Part shown: in pieces, positions 22,083 through 30,801 of the stretch
Position numbering within the stretch: the first letter of the stretch is position 1
Layout: the number at the start of each line of letters is the position of its first letter
Assembly (NCBI GenBank): GCA_012515445.1
Contig: JAAYYI010000040.1
Coordinates: 23,990 to 87,989, forward strand
DNA from: Candidatus Bathyarchaeota archaeon
GTDB taxonomy: Archaea; Thermoproteota; Bathyarchaeia; Bathyarchaeales; Bathycorpusculaceae
Length of the DNA: 64,000 nucleotides
Direction of reading: 5' to 3'
Notes under the pieces: generated by a model
Told to the model about the DNA's origin: nothing
What the model saw: only the letters and a program-made list of their open reading frames with translations
Database searches by the model: none
Program-made: the position numbers and the translations under genes

Positions 22083-22316
22083 ACGTAGCAGTCAACTATT
22101 TTAGCCGTTGCCCTATCGGAGTAACCCTGATTAAGTAAAGCCTTCCTCAAATCAGCGGACTTCTCAACCTTCACGGCAATCCACAAAAAGCTACCTAGCT
22201 GGCACCATATAAAGATCATCAATTATTATCCGGCCAAGGAAACTGTACAACACATAGGCACCCCTAACTTTATTGCCGCCCGCCCCACACATTACCACTA
22301 AAAGGGTGAACCAGAA

Positions 22317-23321
22317 ATGCAGCCTAACCCCATAGTCGACGCAATGCTAAAACCCCAAACTTACCCTGAACCCACAGGAAAAATAGACCTTATCCAAACA
22401 CACATCTCATTCGTTTTCTTAACAGAAAACTACGTTTACAAAGTCAAGAAGCCAGTAAACTTCGGCTTCCTAGACTTCTCCACACTAGACAAGCGCAAAT
22501 TCTACTGTGAAAAGGAGCTCCAACTCAACAGGCGCCTCTGCCCAGACATCTACCTCGAAGTAGTCACAATCAACAAATCAAAAGCCCTTAAGATCAAAGG
22601 CGAGGGCGAAGCAGTCGAGTACGCATTAAAAATGAAGCGCCTCCCGCAGGAGTGCATAATGACTCAGCTGCTTCAGGAAGGTAAAGTCGATAAAAAAGCC
22701 ATTGACGAAATCGCCTCAATTGCGGCCAAGTTCCACTCCGAAGCACAGACAAACGCGGAGATAACTAAAGTCGGCGGTATCAAAGCAGTCAAGTTCAACT
22801 GGGACGAAAACTTCGCCCAAACCACCAAATACATCGACAAGACGCTGAGTAAAGCAGACTACACCTTCATGCAGGACAAAATCAACAGCTTTATGGCCGA
22901 AAACAAATCCCTCTTCGAAGCCCGCATGGCCGAGGGACATGTTCGCGATTGCCATGGCGACCTACACTCAGGCAACATATTCATAACCCCGAAAATCTGC
23001 ATATTTGACGCTATAGAATTCAACGACCGCTTCCGATACAGCGACACAGCCGCAGACGTAGCCTTCCTGGCCATGGACCTTGACTACCAGAACAGAAGCG
23101 ACCTAGCCGACCACTTTATCGCGCAGTACCAGAAGTACTCCAAAGACCCGCAGCTCCAAACTTTGCTTCCATTCTACAAGTGCTACCGCGCCTACGTCAG
23201 GGGCAAAGTCATCAGCTTCAGGCTAGACGACCCTAACATTAAAGCCGAGGACAAGAAAGCGGCAATCAGAGACGCCGCAGCATACTTCAAGCTGGCCTTG
23301 CAGTACGCCAAAAACCTCTAA
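22317..23321 (+). CDS. Aminoglycoside-phosphotransferase-like kinase (COG2187 type)
   Basis: 334 residues. It shows the protein-kinase-like fold: TENYVYKVKKPVNFGFLDFS (nucleotide-binding region with Lys), EYALKMKRLPQE (hinge) and catalytic HVRDCHGDLHSGNIF followed by IFDAIEFNDRFRYSDTAADV (metal-binding Asp). In many bacteria this domain is the N-terminal half of a fusion with a P-loop kinase. Here a matching P-loop kinase gene lies 1 kb away at 24203-24823. Substrate unknown. The start ATG follows GGGTGA at good spacing. Confidence 0.85.
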   Translation: MQPNPIVDAMLKPQTYPEPTGKIDLIQTHISFVFLTENYVYKVKKPVNFGFLDFSTLDKRKFYCEKELQLNRRLCPDIYLEVVTINKSKALKIKGEGEAVEYALKMKRLPQECIMTQLLQEGKVDKKAIDEIASIAAKFHSEAQTNAEITKVGGIKAVKFNWDENFAQTTKYIDKTLSKADYTFMQDKINSFMAENKSLFEARMAEGHVRDCHGDLHSGNIFITPKICIFDAIEFNDRFRYSDTAADVAFLAMDLDYQNRSDLADHFIAQYQKYSKDPQLQTLLPFYKCYRAYVRGKVISFRLDDPNIKAEDKKAAIRDAAAYFKLALQYAKNL

Positions 23322-23325
23322 TTCT

Positions 23326-24195
23326 CTATTTTTTAAATTGCTCTTTTACCCATTCTGGGATCGATACTGTGCCTATTATGACGGGTTTCTGGTGGCAGTC
23401 GCTCCCGCCCGTCATCAAAAGCCCGTGTTCTTTGGCGAATGCGATGTAGTGCTCCGTTGACTCCGGCGTGTGGCTTAGGTGCCAGCATTCTATACCGTCG
23501 ATGTAAGGCAGCATAGAGTCTTCGATTATTGCTGTTTGCTTAGATAACGCTTTAGTAATAGGTAGCAGCGAGATTCCGCAGGCGTCAGTTGGGTGCGCAA
23601 TCACCAGTTTCCCACCCGCATCTCTGATGAGCTTCGAGGCTTCCTGCAGATGTAGCGGGTACTTGGGGACGTCGCATTTGACGAGGTACTTGTTGAAGGC
23701 CTCTAGCCGATCAGCAACGATGCCTTTCTTGATGAGGTAATCGGCGATGTGGGGTCTGCCTAAGCTACCCTCGACGTTTTCCTGAATCCTGCGCAGATCC
23801 TCACCAGTCAGCTCAATGATGCCTTCTTTTCTGAATTCAGCGTTGAGGTTATCAAGGATTTTTGCCGCCCGTTCCTCACGGTACTTGGCCATCAACGCAA
23901 GCTTCTCTGTTAACGCCTTATCGGTGTGGTTGAATTGGTAGCCTAAGAAGTCAAGCGAGAAGGGTTTGCCCTCTTTGTATTTGGGGTTGGAGAAGGTGAC
24001 GTTTAACTCGACGCCGGTGACGTATCCGATGCCCAACCGCTTCGCCTCAGAGGTGGCTTCCTCCTGCGCGCTTATGTTATCATGGTCCGTGATAGCCATA
24101 AACGAGATTTTGCGTGTCTTAGCCTCTGCAAAAAGCTCCTTGACGCCTAGTTTGCCGTCGGAGTCTTTGGAGTGAATATGCAGATCAATCGTCAT
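23326..24195 (-). CDS. PHP-domain metal-dependent phosphoesterase
   Basis: 289 residues. All PHP metal-ligand motifs are seen: DLHIHSKDSDG at residue 3, AITDHDNISA near 36, GVELNVTF near 61, VIAHPTD near 199 and GGSDCHQKP near 268. Members of this branch include nucleoside 3',5'-bisphosphate and oligonucleotide phosphatases; the exact substrate cannot be read from sequence. It converges with the kinase gene (4-bp gap) and follows the P-loop kinase after 7 bp, probably in the same transcript. Confidence 0.9.
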   Translation of the reverse strand: MTIDLHIHSKDSDGKLGVKELFAEAKTRKISFMAITDHDNISAQEEATSEAKRLGIGYVTGVELNVTFSNPKYKEGKPFSLDFLGYQFNHTDKALTEKLALMAKYREERAAKILDNLNAEFRKEGIIELTGEDLRRIQENVEGSLGRPHIADYLIKKGIVADRLEAFNKYLVKCDVPKYPLHLQEASKLIRDAGGKLVIAHPTDACGISLLPITKALSKQTAIIEDSMLPYIDGIECWHLSHTPESTEHYIAFAKEHGLLMTGGSDCHQKPVIIGTVSIPEWVKEQFKK

Positions 24196-24202
24196 CTGTC
24201 GG

Positions 24203-24823
24203 TTACCTTTTCTCTACTTTAGTTACAATCCAGTTGCACATGCCATACTGGCAGGTATCAACCACTGCGTAGGTGACTTCCAGCTGAGAAAACTTTTTCT
24301 TAATTGAGTCAACGTCTACGGGTTCGAATTTCTTCTTGTTCGCCAGATACGCTTCTTCTGTCAGGGCGTTCGACTCATACTTCTCTTTAGTGCGCTTCTT
24401 AATCCGCTCCAGCGCAAGCTCCTGCCGACAGCTTGTCTCGATGATAACCAGCGACATGCCATGTTTAGCTGCTACTTCAGCAGCTCGCATCCGCAGTTCC
24501 TGAGTGACGAATGTCGCATCCAAGATCAAACCTCCTACACTTCCAGCGGCCTGTATGTCTGCACGTCGGAACATTTCCTCATAAACCGACATTCGCTTAT
24601 TCAAGTCGCCGGCGACTTTCGCATCAAAAATGTCCTGACCCTTTAGAATCTCGCGCCGAATCATGTCACTGCGTAGAATCGGGTAGCCCTTCATTTTGGA
24701 GGCTTCCTCTGCGATTCCGCTTTTAAAGCTTGCAGGCAACCCGCAGGTAATCAGCAGTGTTCTGGGCTTAAGGTTTAATTGAAGAAAATCAGCAAAGGAT
24801 TCACTCACGCGGGGCCACTCCAT
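24203..24823 (-). CDS. P-loop kinase (AAA_33/COG0645 type)
   Basis: 206 residues. The N-terminus gives TLLITCGLPASFKSGIAEEA, a Walker A motif at residue 24 with the usual second glycine replaced (GLPASFKS rather than GLPGSGKS). It is followed by the ILRSDMIRREIL segment, a Walker-B-like LILDATF (about 112), and an Arg/Lys-rich lid (CRQELALERIKKRTKEK). The family phosphorylates small molecules. In bacteria this domain is often fused to the COG2187 domain encoded at 22317-23321, so the two separate products may act together. Confidence 0.82.
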   Translation of the reverse strand: MEWPRVSESFADFLQLNLKPRTLLITCGLPASFKSGIAEEASKMKGYPILRSDMIRREILKGQDIFDAKVAGDLNKRMSVYEEMFRRADIQAAGSVGGLILDATFVTQELRMRAAEVAAKHGMSLVIIETSCRQELALERIKKRTKEKYESNALTEEAYLANKKKFEPVDVDSIKKKFSQLEVTYAVVDTCQYGMCNWIVTKVEKR

Positions 24824-24879
24824 TACGGTTAGTTTACCTCAAGATATAATTTAACTTTTCCAGCCTAAGCGTTTACTCG

Positions 24880-24906
24880 CCTACTTTACACCTTATGAAA
24901 AGTAGG
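24880..24906. promoter_or_regulatory. Inverted repeat in the P-loop kinase/ahcY divergent promoter
   Basis: CCTACTTT (24880-24887) and AAAGTAGG (24899-24906) are perfect 8-bp arms around an 11-bp spacer. It sits just upstream of CTAAATAAGG, a likely TATA box for ahcY, and about 30 bp from TTAAATTATA, a likely one for the divergent gene. Operator candidate. Confidence 0.4.
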
Positions 24907-24959
24907 TAAATTCTAAATAAGGAGAACCACACACAGTCCTCTAAAAGAAGGAACCCCTA

Positions 24960-26216
24960 ATGGAAAATTATCAGGTTAAAGACATCAAGCTCGCACCGCA
25001 AGGTCACTTACAGATCGAATGGGCAGCAAAACACATGCCCGTCCTAAACATCATTAAACAACGATTTGAAAAAGAAAAACCGCTCGAAGGCCAAACCCTC
25101 GTAGCATGCTTACATGTAACAAAAGAAACCGCAGTACTAATCAAAGTACTCATCGCAGGCGGCGCCAAAGTAGCCTTATGCGGCTCTAATCCGCTCTCAA
25201 CCCAAGACGACGTAGCCGCAGCACTAGCAGACAGCGGCGTACACGTCTACGCTTGGAGAGGCCAAAACACCGAGGACTACTACAAATGCATCGCGAAAGT
25301 CCTCGAATACAAACCAACCATCACAATGGACGACGGAGCAGACGTCGTCGGCATGATACACAGCAAACGCACAGACCTCATAGCAAACATCAAAGGCGGA
25401 ACTGAGGAAACCACCACAGGCGTCGTCAGACTAAAAGCCATGGAGCAAGACGGCAGCCTCAAATATCCAATCATAGCGGTCAACGAAGCACTCACCAAGT
25501 ATCTGTTTGACAACCGCTACGGCACAGGCCAAAGCACAATCGACGGCATCCTACGCGCAACCTCCGTGCTCTTAGCAGGCAAAAACTTTGTCGTCGGCGG
25601 ATACGGCTGGTGCAGCAGAGGCATCGCTATGCGTGCACAGGGCCTAGGCGCAAACGTCATAGTCACAGAAGTACAGCCAACCCGCGCGCTGGAAGCAGTT
25701 ATGAACGGACTCCGCGTCATGACCATGGCTGAGGCAGCGTCAATCGGCGACATCTTCGTCACTGCCACAGGCGACATAAACGTCATCCGCAAGGAACACA
25801 TGGAGAAAATGAAGGATGGAGCCATAATGTGCAACAGTGGCCACTTCAACGTAGAAATCAGCATCCCAGACCTCGAATCAATCAGCAAATCAAAACGAAC
25901 AATGCGCCCCAACATGGAAGAATACACAACCAAAGATAACCGCCACCTCTACCTGCTCGGAGAAGGCCGCCTAGTCAACCTCGCCGCAGCCGAAGGCCAC
26001 CCATCAGAAGTCATGGACATGTCCTTTGCCAATCAGGCACTATGCAGCGAATTCGTAGCTAAATCAGGCAAACTAGAAACCAAAGTCTACAACGTACCAA
26101 AAGACATCGACGAGAAAATCGCTGAAACAAAACTGGCAAGCATGGGCATCAAAATCGACGAACTCACTGAGGAACAGAAGAAGTACCTCTCAACATGGGA
26201 AATGGGCACAACATAA
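24960..26216 (+). CDS. ahcY: S-adenosylhomocysteine hydrolase
   Basis: NAD-dependent enzyme that splits S-adenosylhomocysteine into adenosine and homocysteine, relieving product inhibition of methyltransferases. 418 residues, the usual archaeal length without the bacterial insertion. Visible are [38 protein letters not shown], the Lys/Asp pair region [18 protein letters not shown], the NAD-binding [20 protein letters not shown] and the conserved C-terminal [20 protein letters not shown]. Monocistronic after GGAGAACC and an inverted repeat in its promoter. Confidence 0.97.
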   Translation: MENYQVKDIKLAPQGHLQIEWAAKHMPVLNIIKQRFEKEKPLEGQTLVACLHVTKETAVLIKVLIAGGAKVALCGSNPLSTQDDVAAALADSGVHVYAWRGQNTEDYYKCIAKVLEYKPTITMDDGADVVGMIHSKRTDLIANIKGGTEETTTGVVRLKAMEQDGSLKYPIIAVNEALTKYLFDNRYGTGQSTIDGILRATSVLLAGKNFVVGGYGWCSRGIAMRAQGLGANVIVTEVQPTRALEAVMNGLRVMTMAEAASIGDIFVTATGDINVIRKEHMEKMKDGAIMCNSGHFNVEISIPDLESISKSKRTMRPNMEEYTTKDNRHLYLLGEGRLVNLAAAEGHPSEVMDMSFANQALCSEFVAKSGKLETKVYNVPKDIDEKIAETKLASMGIKIDELTEEQKKYLSTWEMGTT

Positions 26217-26300
26217 ACAAGCCCTTCCCTGACAGGCATGACAAACTTTAAATTGATTAAGCGAATACATGGCTACTAAAGTAATAAGGTGAATTACCAA

Positions 26301-26633
26301 ATGGTTAGCAAAGATCAAGGAATCGGTGGAGCAATACTCGCCGTCTGCGTTATCGTAGCAATAGGCTACCTAGTAACACTCTTCTATCCACAATGGCTTG
26401 TCACAGTTGGCTTACTCAGCAGCACAGCAAACGTTCAATTCTGGGTAATTGCAATACCAGTTTTCATAGCCTTCGTCGCTATCCTATTCATCGGCGCATG
26501 GATCGGATGGACAATGGCAACAACACCGCCACCAAAGCCAATCGAAGAGATCACCACTGAAATCGAAGACAAGAAAGAAGAGCCAAAAGCTGAAGAAGCA
26601 GCCACCGAAGAAGCATCCAAGAAGAAGAAATAA
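26301..26633 (+). CDS. Small two-helix membrane protein with charged tail
   Basis: 110 residues from ATG at 26301 (MVSKDQGIGG), chosen because an AAGGTGA ribosome-binding site precedes it by 8 bases; the GTG at 26289 lies within that site. Two transmembrane helices (GAILAVCVIVAIGYLVTLF, then FWVIAIPVFIAFVAILFIGA) are followed by a 40-residue Pro/Glu/Lys-rich cytoplasmic tail ending SKKKK. No family is recognised. Short T-rich termination sequence follows. Confidence 0.75.
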   Translation: MVSKDQGIGGAILAVCVIVAIGYLVTLFYPQWLVTVGLLSSTANVQFWVIAIPVFIAFVAILFIGAWIGWTMATTPPPKPIEEITTEIEDKKEEPKAEEAATEEASKKKK

Positions 26634-26665
26634 GCTTTTTTCTTTTTTCAATTTTTCAAATCTTT
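26634..26665 (+). terminator. T-rich transcription terminator
   Basis: Several runs of four to six T within 32 bp directly after the stop codon, the usual archaeal termination signal. Confidence 0.5.
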
Positions 26666-26726
26666 CTTTACTTTTTATCGCTATAAGCCCCTGCAACTTG
26701 ACGCCGTTTGTCAGCCAAAAAAGTCA

Positions 26727-27083
26727 CTATTCAACATGCATCTTATTGAGCATGCACTCAACAATGTCCCTGCAAGTCAAGCAACCGTCCGGAATCTCCT
26801 TTTTACCCCGCATACTAAGATAACCCAGATGAAACTGACACCCAGCTGGCTTATCACCCTTAGAACTCTGCTTATGCAACACTTCAACAGGTTTAGCCGC
26901 GGCGACTTCCGGCGTTGCTTTATCCAGTTTCACCTGTTCCTGCGTCTCTATTCTTGTTAAGCAAACGGGACAGGCATAGTATGGTTCGCTGGGATTCATC
27001 TGCAGATCCAACGTTTTAAGGGGCGTGCTGAATGTCTTTTTGCAGGCAGTGTTTGGGCAGGTGCAGCTTTTCTTTTCCCCCAT
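26727..27083 (-). CDS. Small cysteine-rich putative zinc protein
   Basis: 118 residues from ATG at 27083 (MGEKKSCTCPNTAC); the methionine at 27092 is an alternative. Two CxnC zinc-ribbon halves are in the first 50 residues (CTCPNTACKKTF and YYACPVCLTRIE). A linker follows, then a C-terminal cluster (CQFHLGYLS, GCLTCRDIVECML) that may form a second metal site. The C-terminal FHLGYLSMRGKKEIPDGCLTC pattern looks like the small protein domains seen in many Bathyarchaeia genomes. No function is known to me. Convergent with the small membrane protein. Confidence 0.75.
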   Translation of the reverse strand: MGEKKSCTCPNTACKKTFSTPLKTLDLQMNPSEPYYACPVCLTRIETQEQVKLDKATPEVAAAKPVEVLHKQSSKGDKPAGCQFHLGYLSMRGKKEIPDGCLTCRDIVECMLNKMHVE

Positions 27084-27258
27084 TGGAATCAACAGAGTTG
27101 TCTCTACTCTACCTTGGATAGGTAGTTTATAGTGTTGATGAATTCACAATAAGAATTAAGGGTCGCCCTTGCTGTTTGGTCCATAATCAATAATGCGGTA
27201 TGCATGTTGCTAAAGCCGAGCTACACTGTAGACTGGGGCTGAAGTGATAAGCCTTGCC

Positions 27259-28032
27259 TTAAAGCAGCTGGAATATTATTTCTATTAGGCTTACCGCTAC
27301 TGCAATTGAGCATGCGCCAAATACGTTTCTTGTCTTCCAGGTTACAAAAAGCTTTGTAGTAAATGTGAGTGTACTGCATATTTGCCATGGCAACGAATTA
27401 ATCATATAGCTCTGGTATGCCAGCCAAGCTATCACCGCCAGTAACATCACGTTCTCTTTTCCGACGAATCGGTTGAAGAGGATACCAACAAAGAACATTG
27501 TTTGCAGAATTACCGAGGCTACGCTAACAAGGACAACCCATAGGATCATTCCGTCTTGAGTGTAACCTTGGACCCATTGCTGGTGGAAAAAGGCATCTGT
27601 CGTCAGAAAGAATGTGGACGCAAGAACAAACCCCGCGGCGGTGTATACAGCTGTCTTTTTCCAACTGTTAACTCTAAAACCTAAGTCGTCAACCGTGACG
27701 CGCCTACTCAAAGCAAAAATCACAATGATCGGAACAATAGCGTAGGCTATGACGTTTGTGAGAGTATAGTTAAGTGTTAGACCGTTATCAAACAGGGGGC
27801 GCTCGGGTAAAGAGATGGGAAACATGTACTGCTGTATTATGACGCCGTGGAAAGTTTGGAAGACAAAGCCAAGGAGAAAGAGCAGTAGCGCCCACTCGAA
27901 AAGTCTGGTTTCTTTATATCTGATTTTTAAGAAAACTGCGATTCCAAAAACAACCAAAGAGCCTGCGATGGTGGTTGCGTTGATTCCGATTGGTCCAAAA
28001 TACATTGGTTGGGCGTGGATTGGAAGGCTCAT
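27259..28032 (-). CDS. Multi-pass membrane protein, possibly a degenerate CPBP-type protein
   Basis: 257 residues with about seven or eight transmembrane helices and a short N-terminal extracellular segment. Between helices lies RRVTVDDLGFRVNSWKKTA, which resembles the LGL..-W segment that precedes the protease core of CPBP/Abi proteins. It is followed by QTMFFVGILFNRFVGKENVM at the place of the usual EExxxRG motif, but the catalytic glutamates are absent. An inactive CPBP fold is one reading; an unrelated integral membrane protein is another. Monocistronic. Confidence 0.7.
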   Translation of the reverse strand: MSLPIHAQPMYFGPIGINATTIAGSLVVFGIAVFLKIRYKETRLFEWALLLFLLGFVFQTFHGVIIQQYMFPISLPERPLFDNGLTLNYTLTNVIAYAIVPIIVIFALSRRVTVDDLGFRVNSWKKTAVYTAAGFVLASTFFLTTDAFFHQQWVQGYTQDGMILWVVLVSVASVILQTMFFVGILFNRFVGKENVMLLAVIAWLAYQSYMINSLPWQICSTLTFTTKLFVTWKTRNVFGACSIAVAVSLIEIIFQLL

Positions 28033-28204
28033 GCGTAGTCTGTATGGGGTTGGTGTTTCGGGAAGTTATTTTTTGAGGTACAGTTGTTTACCAAGAAGTG
28101 GCTGGATTTGATTGATGTGCCGGCTTTAAGCTAAAAGAAGAAGAAACTGTTCGCCCTTACAAGTCTTCTTAAAAGCGGACTTTTGGGCGGTTATATTCTG
28201 GCGT

Positions 28205-30322
28205 CTAAACTTTGTTGTGTGGATGGCTGTTTACAGCACCCTGAGGAGACTGCTGTTTGCTTTTTGGCTGATAGACGCACCAAGGGTCTTCAGTCAAGTA
28301 ATCTTTCTTCTGCTCTGCTGGAACATGTAGGTCGCCGCAGTAGTCGATGAAGTCGCTTGATAGGCCATAAGCGCGTGCCCGGCAGCCGCCGCATACTGTT
28401 TTAAATTCGCATGCGCCGCATTTGCCTTTGAGAGTGTTTAGGTCACGCATGTTTTTGAAGACCTCTGAGTTGAACCAGACGTCTTTGAAGCTTTGTTCCT
28501 TTATGTTTCCCAGCTTGATTGGCAGGTATGGGCAGGGTGTTACGTCGCCGTTGGGGTAGATGCGGCAGTAATGCATTCCGGCGAGGCAGCCGCGGACCCA
28601 TTGCCTCATGTCTAAGCCCATTCCCTGTGCGATGCGCATAAACTGCGGTGCGCAGGAGGGTTTAACGTTTAGTCTGTGCTTGTGGACTTTACCGAATGTT
28701 TTAGTTATCATTTCCTCGTACTTCTGCGGTGAAATGTCTTCCAGTTTTACTCCTCGACCTGTAGGTACCAAGAAGAACAGGTGGAAGTTTTCGACGCCTA
28801 TGGATTCAGCCAGTGTCATGATGTCGTCTATTTGGTCATAGTTGTCATGTGTGAGGGTCGTGTTAACCTGCACTAGGATACCATTATTCCGTAGTGCTTT
28901 GCAGGCGTTCACTGATTTCTCCCATGCGCCCTCTACACCACGGAAAGCATCATGTTGAGCTGGAATGCTTGAATCAATACTAATTGAGACAGTTGCGATG
29001 CCTGCTGTTTTAAGTTTCTTGGCAACTGCATCATCGATTAAGTAGCCGTTGCTACCCAGCCCGATTTTTAGTCCTTTCTTTGTTCCGTACTCGATAAGTT
29101 CGTAAATGTCTTTGCGCAGTAATGGTTCGCCACCGCTTAAAATAAGCAACGGGCTGCTGACCTGATGAATCTGATCGATCACCATCTTTGCTTCTTCAGT
29201 GGATAATTCATCCTCAAGTTTCTTTTCTGTGGCGTTGATGTAGCAGTGGTTGCATTTCATGTTGCATTCTCGAGTCACGTTATAGGACATGACTAAGGGA
29301 ACAAACCGCTCATCATTCTTGGCTTCCGGCGAATAAGCCATTTTCAGGTAATACTCACATACGCCGTCTTTCGCCATAAGTTTAGGCTGCCAAAGCGTGA
29401 ATGGGAACGGTAGGACAGTGTCTAGCATGGCTTTGGCGTGTGCAAAGCAGAAGTTGTTGCAGAACAAAGTGGATACTTTAGGGTCAACGCCATATTTCTC
29501 TTGGGCGTAGCCGTGACCGCCATGGATCGGGCAGTTAAGGAATGTCATTCTGCCGTCGAGAGTTGAGCCATCCATCTTCATGTTAATGAAGTGGTCTGCC
29601 AGCATGACTGATTGCAATTTTTCTCTGCGCATGCCAACTTTAAGCGTAACGTCCAAAGCTATGTTGACGGTTTTTTGGCCGAATTCGTCTTTGACACGCT
29701 GCATAGCGGCTTCAACGGCTTCGTATCCATGGGTTTTAACGAGTTCTGTTAGAATAAGGAGGCCTTTGATTGTTTCGTACTCTTGGGTAAACCTCATGAG
29801 GACGACTTGCTGTGCCCAGTCGTTAAAGAGCTTCTCTAAGGCTTGAGCTGCTTTAGGGTCTTTGTTGGCTATTTGGGCTTCAATGGCTTTTTGGCTCTGT
29901 TTGAGTTTGGTGAAGAGCGCAATTTTTTCTTCGCTGTTTAGATGTTTAGTTTCTGCTATGACGTTTGCGTCGAAGTCTAGCCGCATAATATTTTTTGTGA
30001 GTTCTTTTGCGTCGTCGTAGAAGGCGCCGTAAATCTTGTTAAGGGTTGATGTGACGTTCGGCAACTTTACTTTTAATTCATCAAGGAGCACTTGGGTTTC
30101 TGACTCCATCTTGGTGACCATTGCCATATGGTAAAGTAGTGAACCTGCCATGCCTGGATCTGATTGCTTGCCCATGACGCCGCCAAAAATTTGGCTAGTT
30201 AATTTTATGGCTGCCTCAGAATCTTGCTTTTCGATGGCGCATACCGCTTGGTTGAGTTTCTCTTTACGGTCAGCTATAAGTTGAGCCCATTTATGGCAAT
30301 GCCTAGAGTCAAAGTTTGTCAT
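28205..30322 (-). CDS. Large radical SAM/SPASM protein with an additional N-terminal cysteine domain
   Basis: 705 residues. Residues about 340-530 are a radical SAM core with the CNMKCNHCY iron-sulfur motif near 352 and ILSGGEPLLRKDI. Residues about 580-690 are a SPASM-type extension with many cysteines (CRIYPNGDVTPCPYLP, CGACEFKTVCGGCRARAYG, CGDL, PWCVY), as in AhbC/AhbD/NirJ-like heme or peptide maturases. The first 340 residues form a separate helical domain ending in a conserved-looking cluster (FLNCPIHGGHGYAQEKYG, LFCNNFCFAHAKAML) that could bind another metal or cluster. I know of no named two-domain enzyme of this kind. Substrate unknown. Confidence 0.88.
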   Translation of the reverse strand: MTNFDSRHCHKWAQLIADRKEKLNQAVCAIEKQDSEAAIKLTSQIFGGVMGKQSDPGMAGSLLYHMAMVTKMESETQVLLDELKVKLPNVTSTLNKIYGAFYDDAKELTKNIMRLDFDANVIAETKHLNSEEKIALFTKLKQSQKAIEAQIANKDPKAAQALEKLFNDWAQQVVLMRFTQEYETIKGLLILTELVKTHGYEAVEAAMQRVKDEFGQKTVNIALDVTLKVGMRREKLQSVMLADHFINMKMDGSTLDGRMTFLNCPIHGGHGYAQEKYGVDPKVSTLFCNNFCFAHAKAMLDTVLPFPFTLWQPKLMAKDGVCEYYLKMAYSPEAKNDERFVPLVMSYNVTRECNMKCNHCYINATEKKLEDELSTEEAKMVIDQIHQVSSPLLILSGGEPLLRKDIYELIEYGTKKGLKIGLGSNGYLIDDAVAKKLKTAGIATVSISIDSSIPAQHDAFRGVEGAWEKSVNACKALRNNGILVQVNTTLTHDNYDQIDDIMTLAESIGVENFHLFFLVPTGRGVKLEDISPQKYEEMITKTFGKVHKHRLNVKPSCAPQFMRIAQGMGLDMRQWVRGCLAGMHYCRIYPNGDVTPCPYLPIKLGNIKEQSFKDVWFNSEVFKNMRDLNTLKGKCGACEFKTVCGGCRARAYGLSSDFIDYCGDLHVPAEQKKDYLTEDPWCVYQPKSKQQSPQGAVNSHPHNKV

Positions 30323-30476
30323 GCATCCATACCCTTAGTGCATAGAGTTATAATATGCCACTAAAAAAGGCTAGCAAAGTTTTTCATAGCTTACTTCGTG
30401 TCATCTTTACCATTTGTCTAACCCAATAGCCTAATTAAGCTCCATAGGACTTAGCCAACTAAGAAGGGTGAACCAT

Positions 30477-30794
30477 TTGGATTTAGACGCAAACACAATT
30501 AACTTAATTCTGGCTCTAGCCGGATTCCTTGTTATGTTCGGTTACCTCGGCGGAATAGGCATCAACAAGCCCCGCGGCATGAGCAACAAAACATGGTGCG
30601 CAGGCTACCTTGCCATGGCAATCGTATTTGACGTTTTAGCCGTTATAGGCATGATCTTTGGCTATACCTGGTTAACATATCTACTGGTCGGTTTAGCTGC
30701 AGGCGCCTCAACCGGCTTAGGCTTCCACGTTGCCCACCACATAACCGAAGAAAACGATCATGAACATGAACACAACCCAATAATGGGAATGTAG
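30477..30794 (+). CDS. Small three-helix membrane protein with His-rich tail
   Basis: 105 residues from TTG at 30477, five bases after GGTGA; the GTG at 30468 overlaps that ribosome-binding site and is less likely. Hydrophobic helices: INLILALAGFLVMFGYLGGI, GYLAMAIVFDVLAVIGMIFG and TYLLVGLAAGASTGLGFHV. The C-terminus HHITEENDHEHEHNP is rich in His and acidic residues and could bind metal. No family is recognised. Confidence 0.72.
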   Translation: MDLDANTINLILALAGFLVMFGYLGGIGINKPRGMSNKTWCAGYLAMAIVFDVLAVIGMIFGYTWLTYLLVGLAAGASTGLGFHVAHHITEENDHEHEHNPIMGM

Positions 30795-30801
30795 TTCATT
30801 C

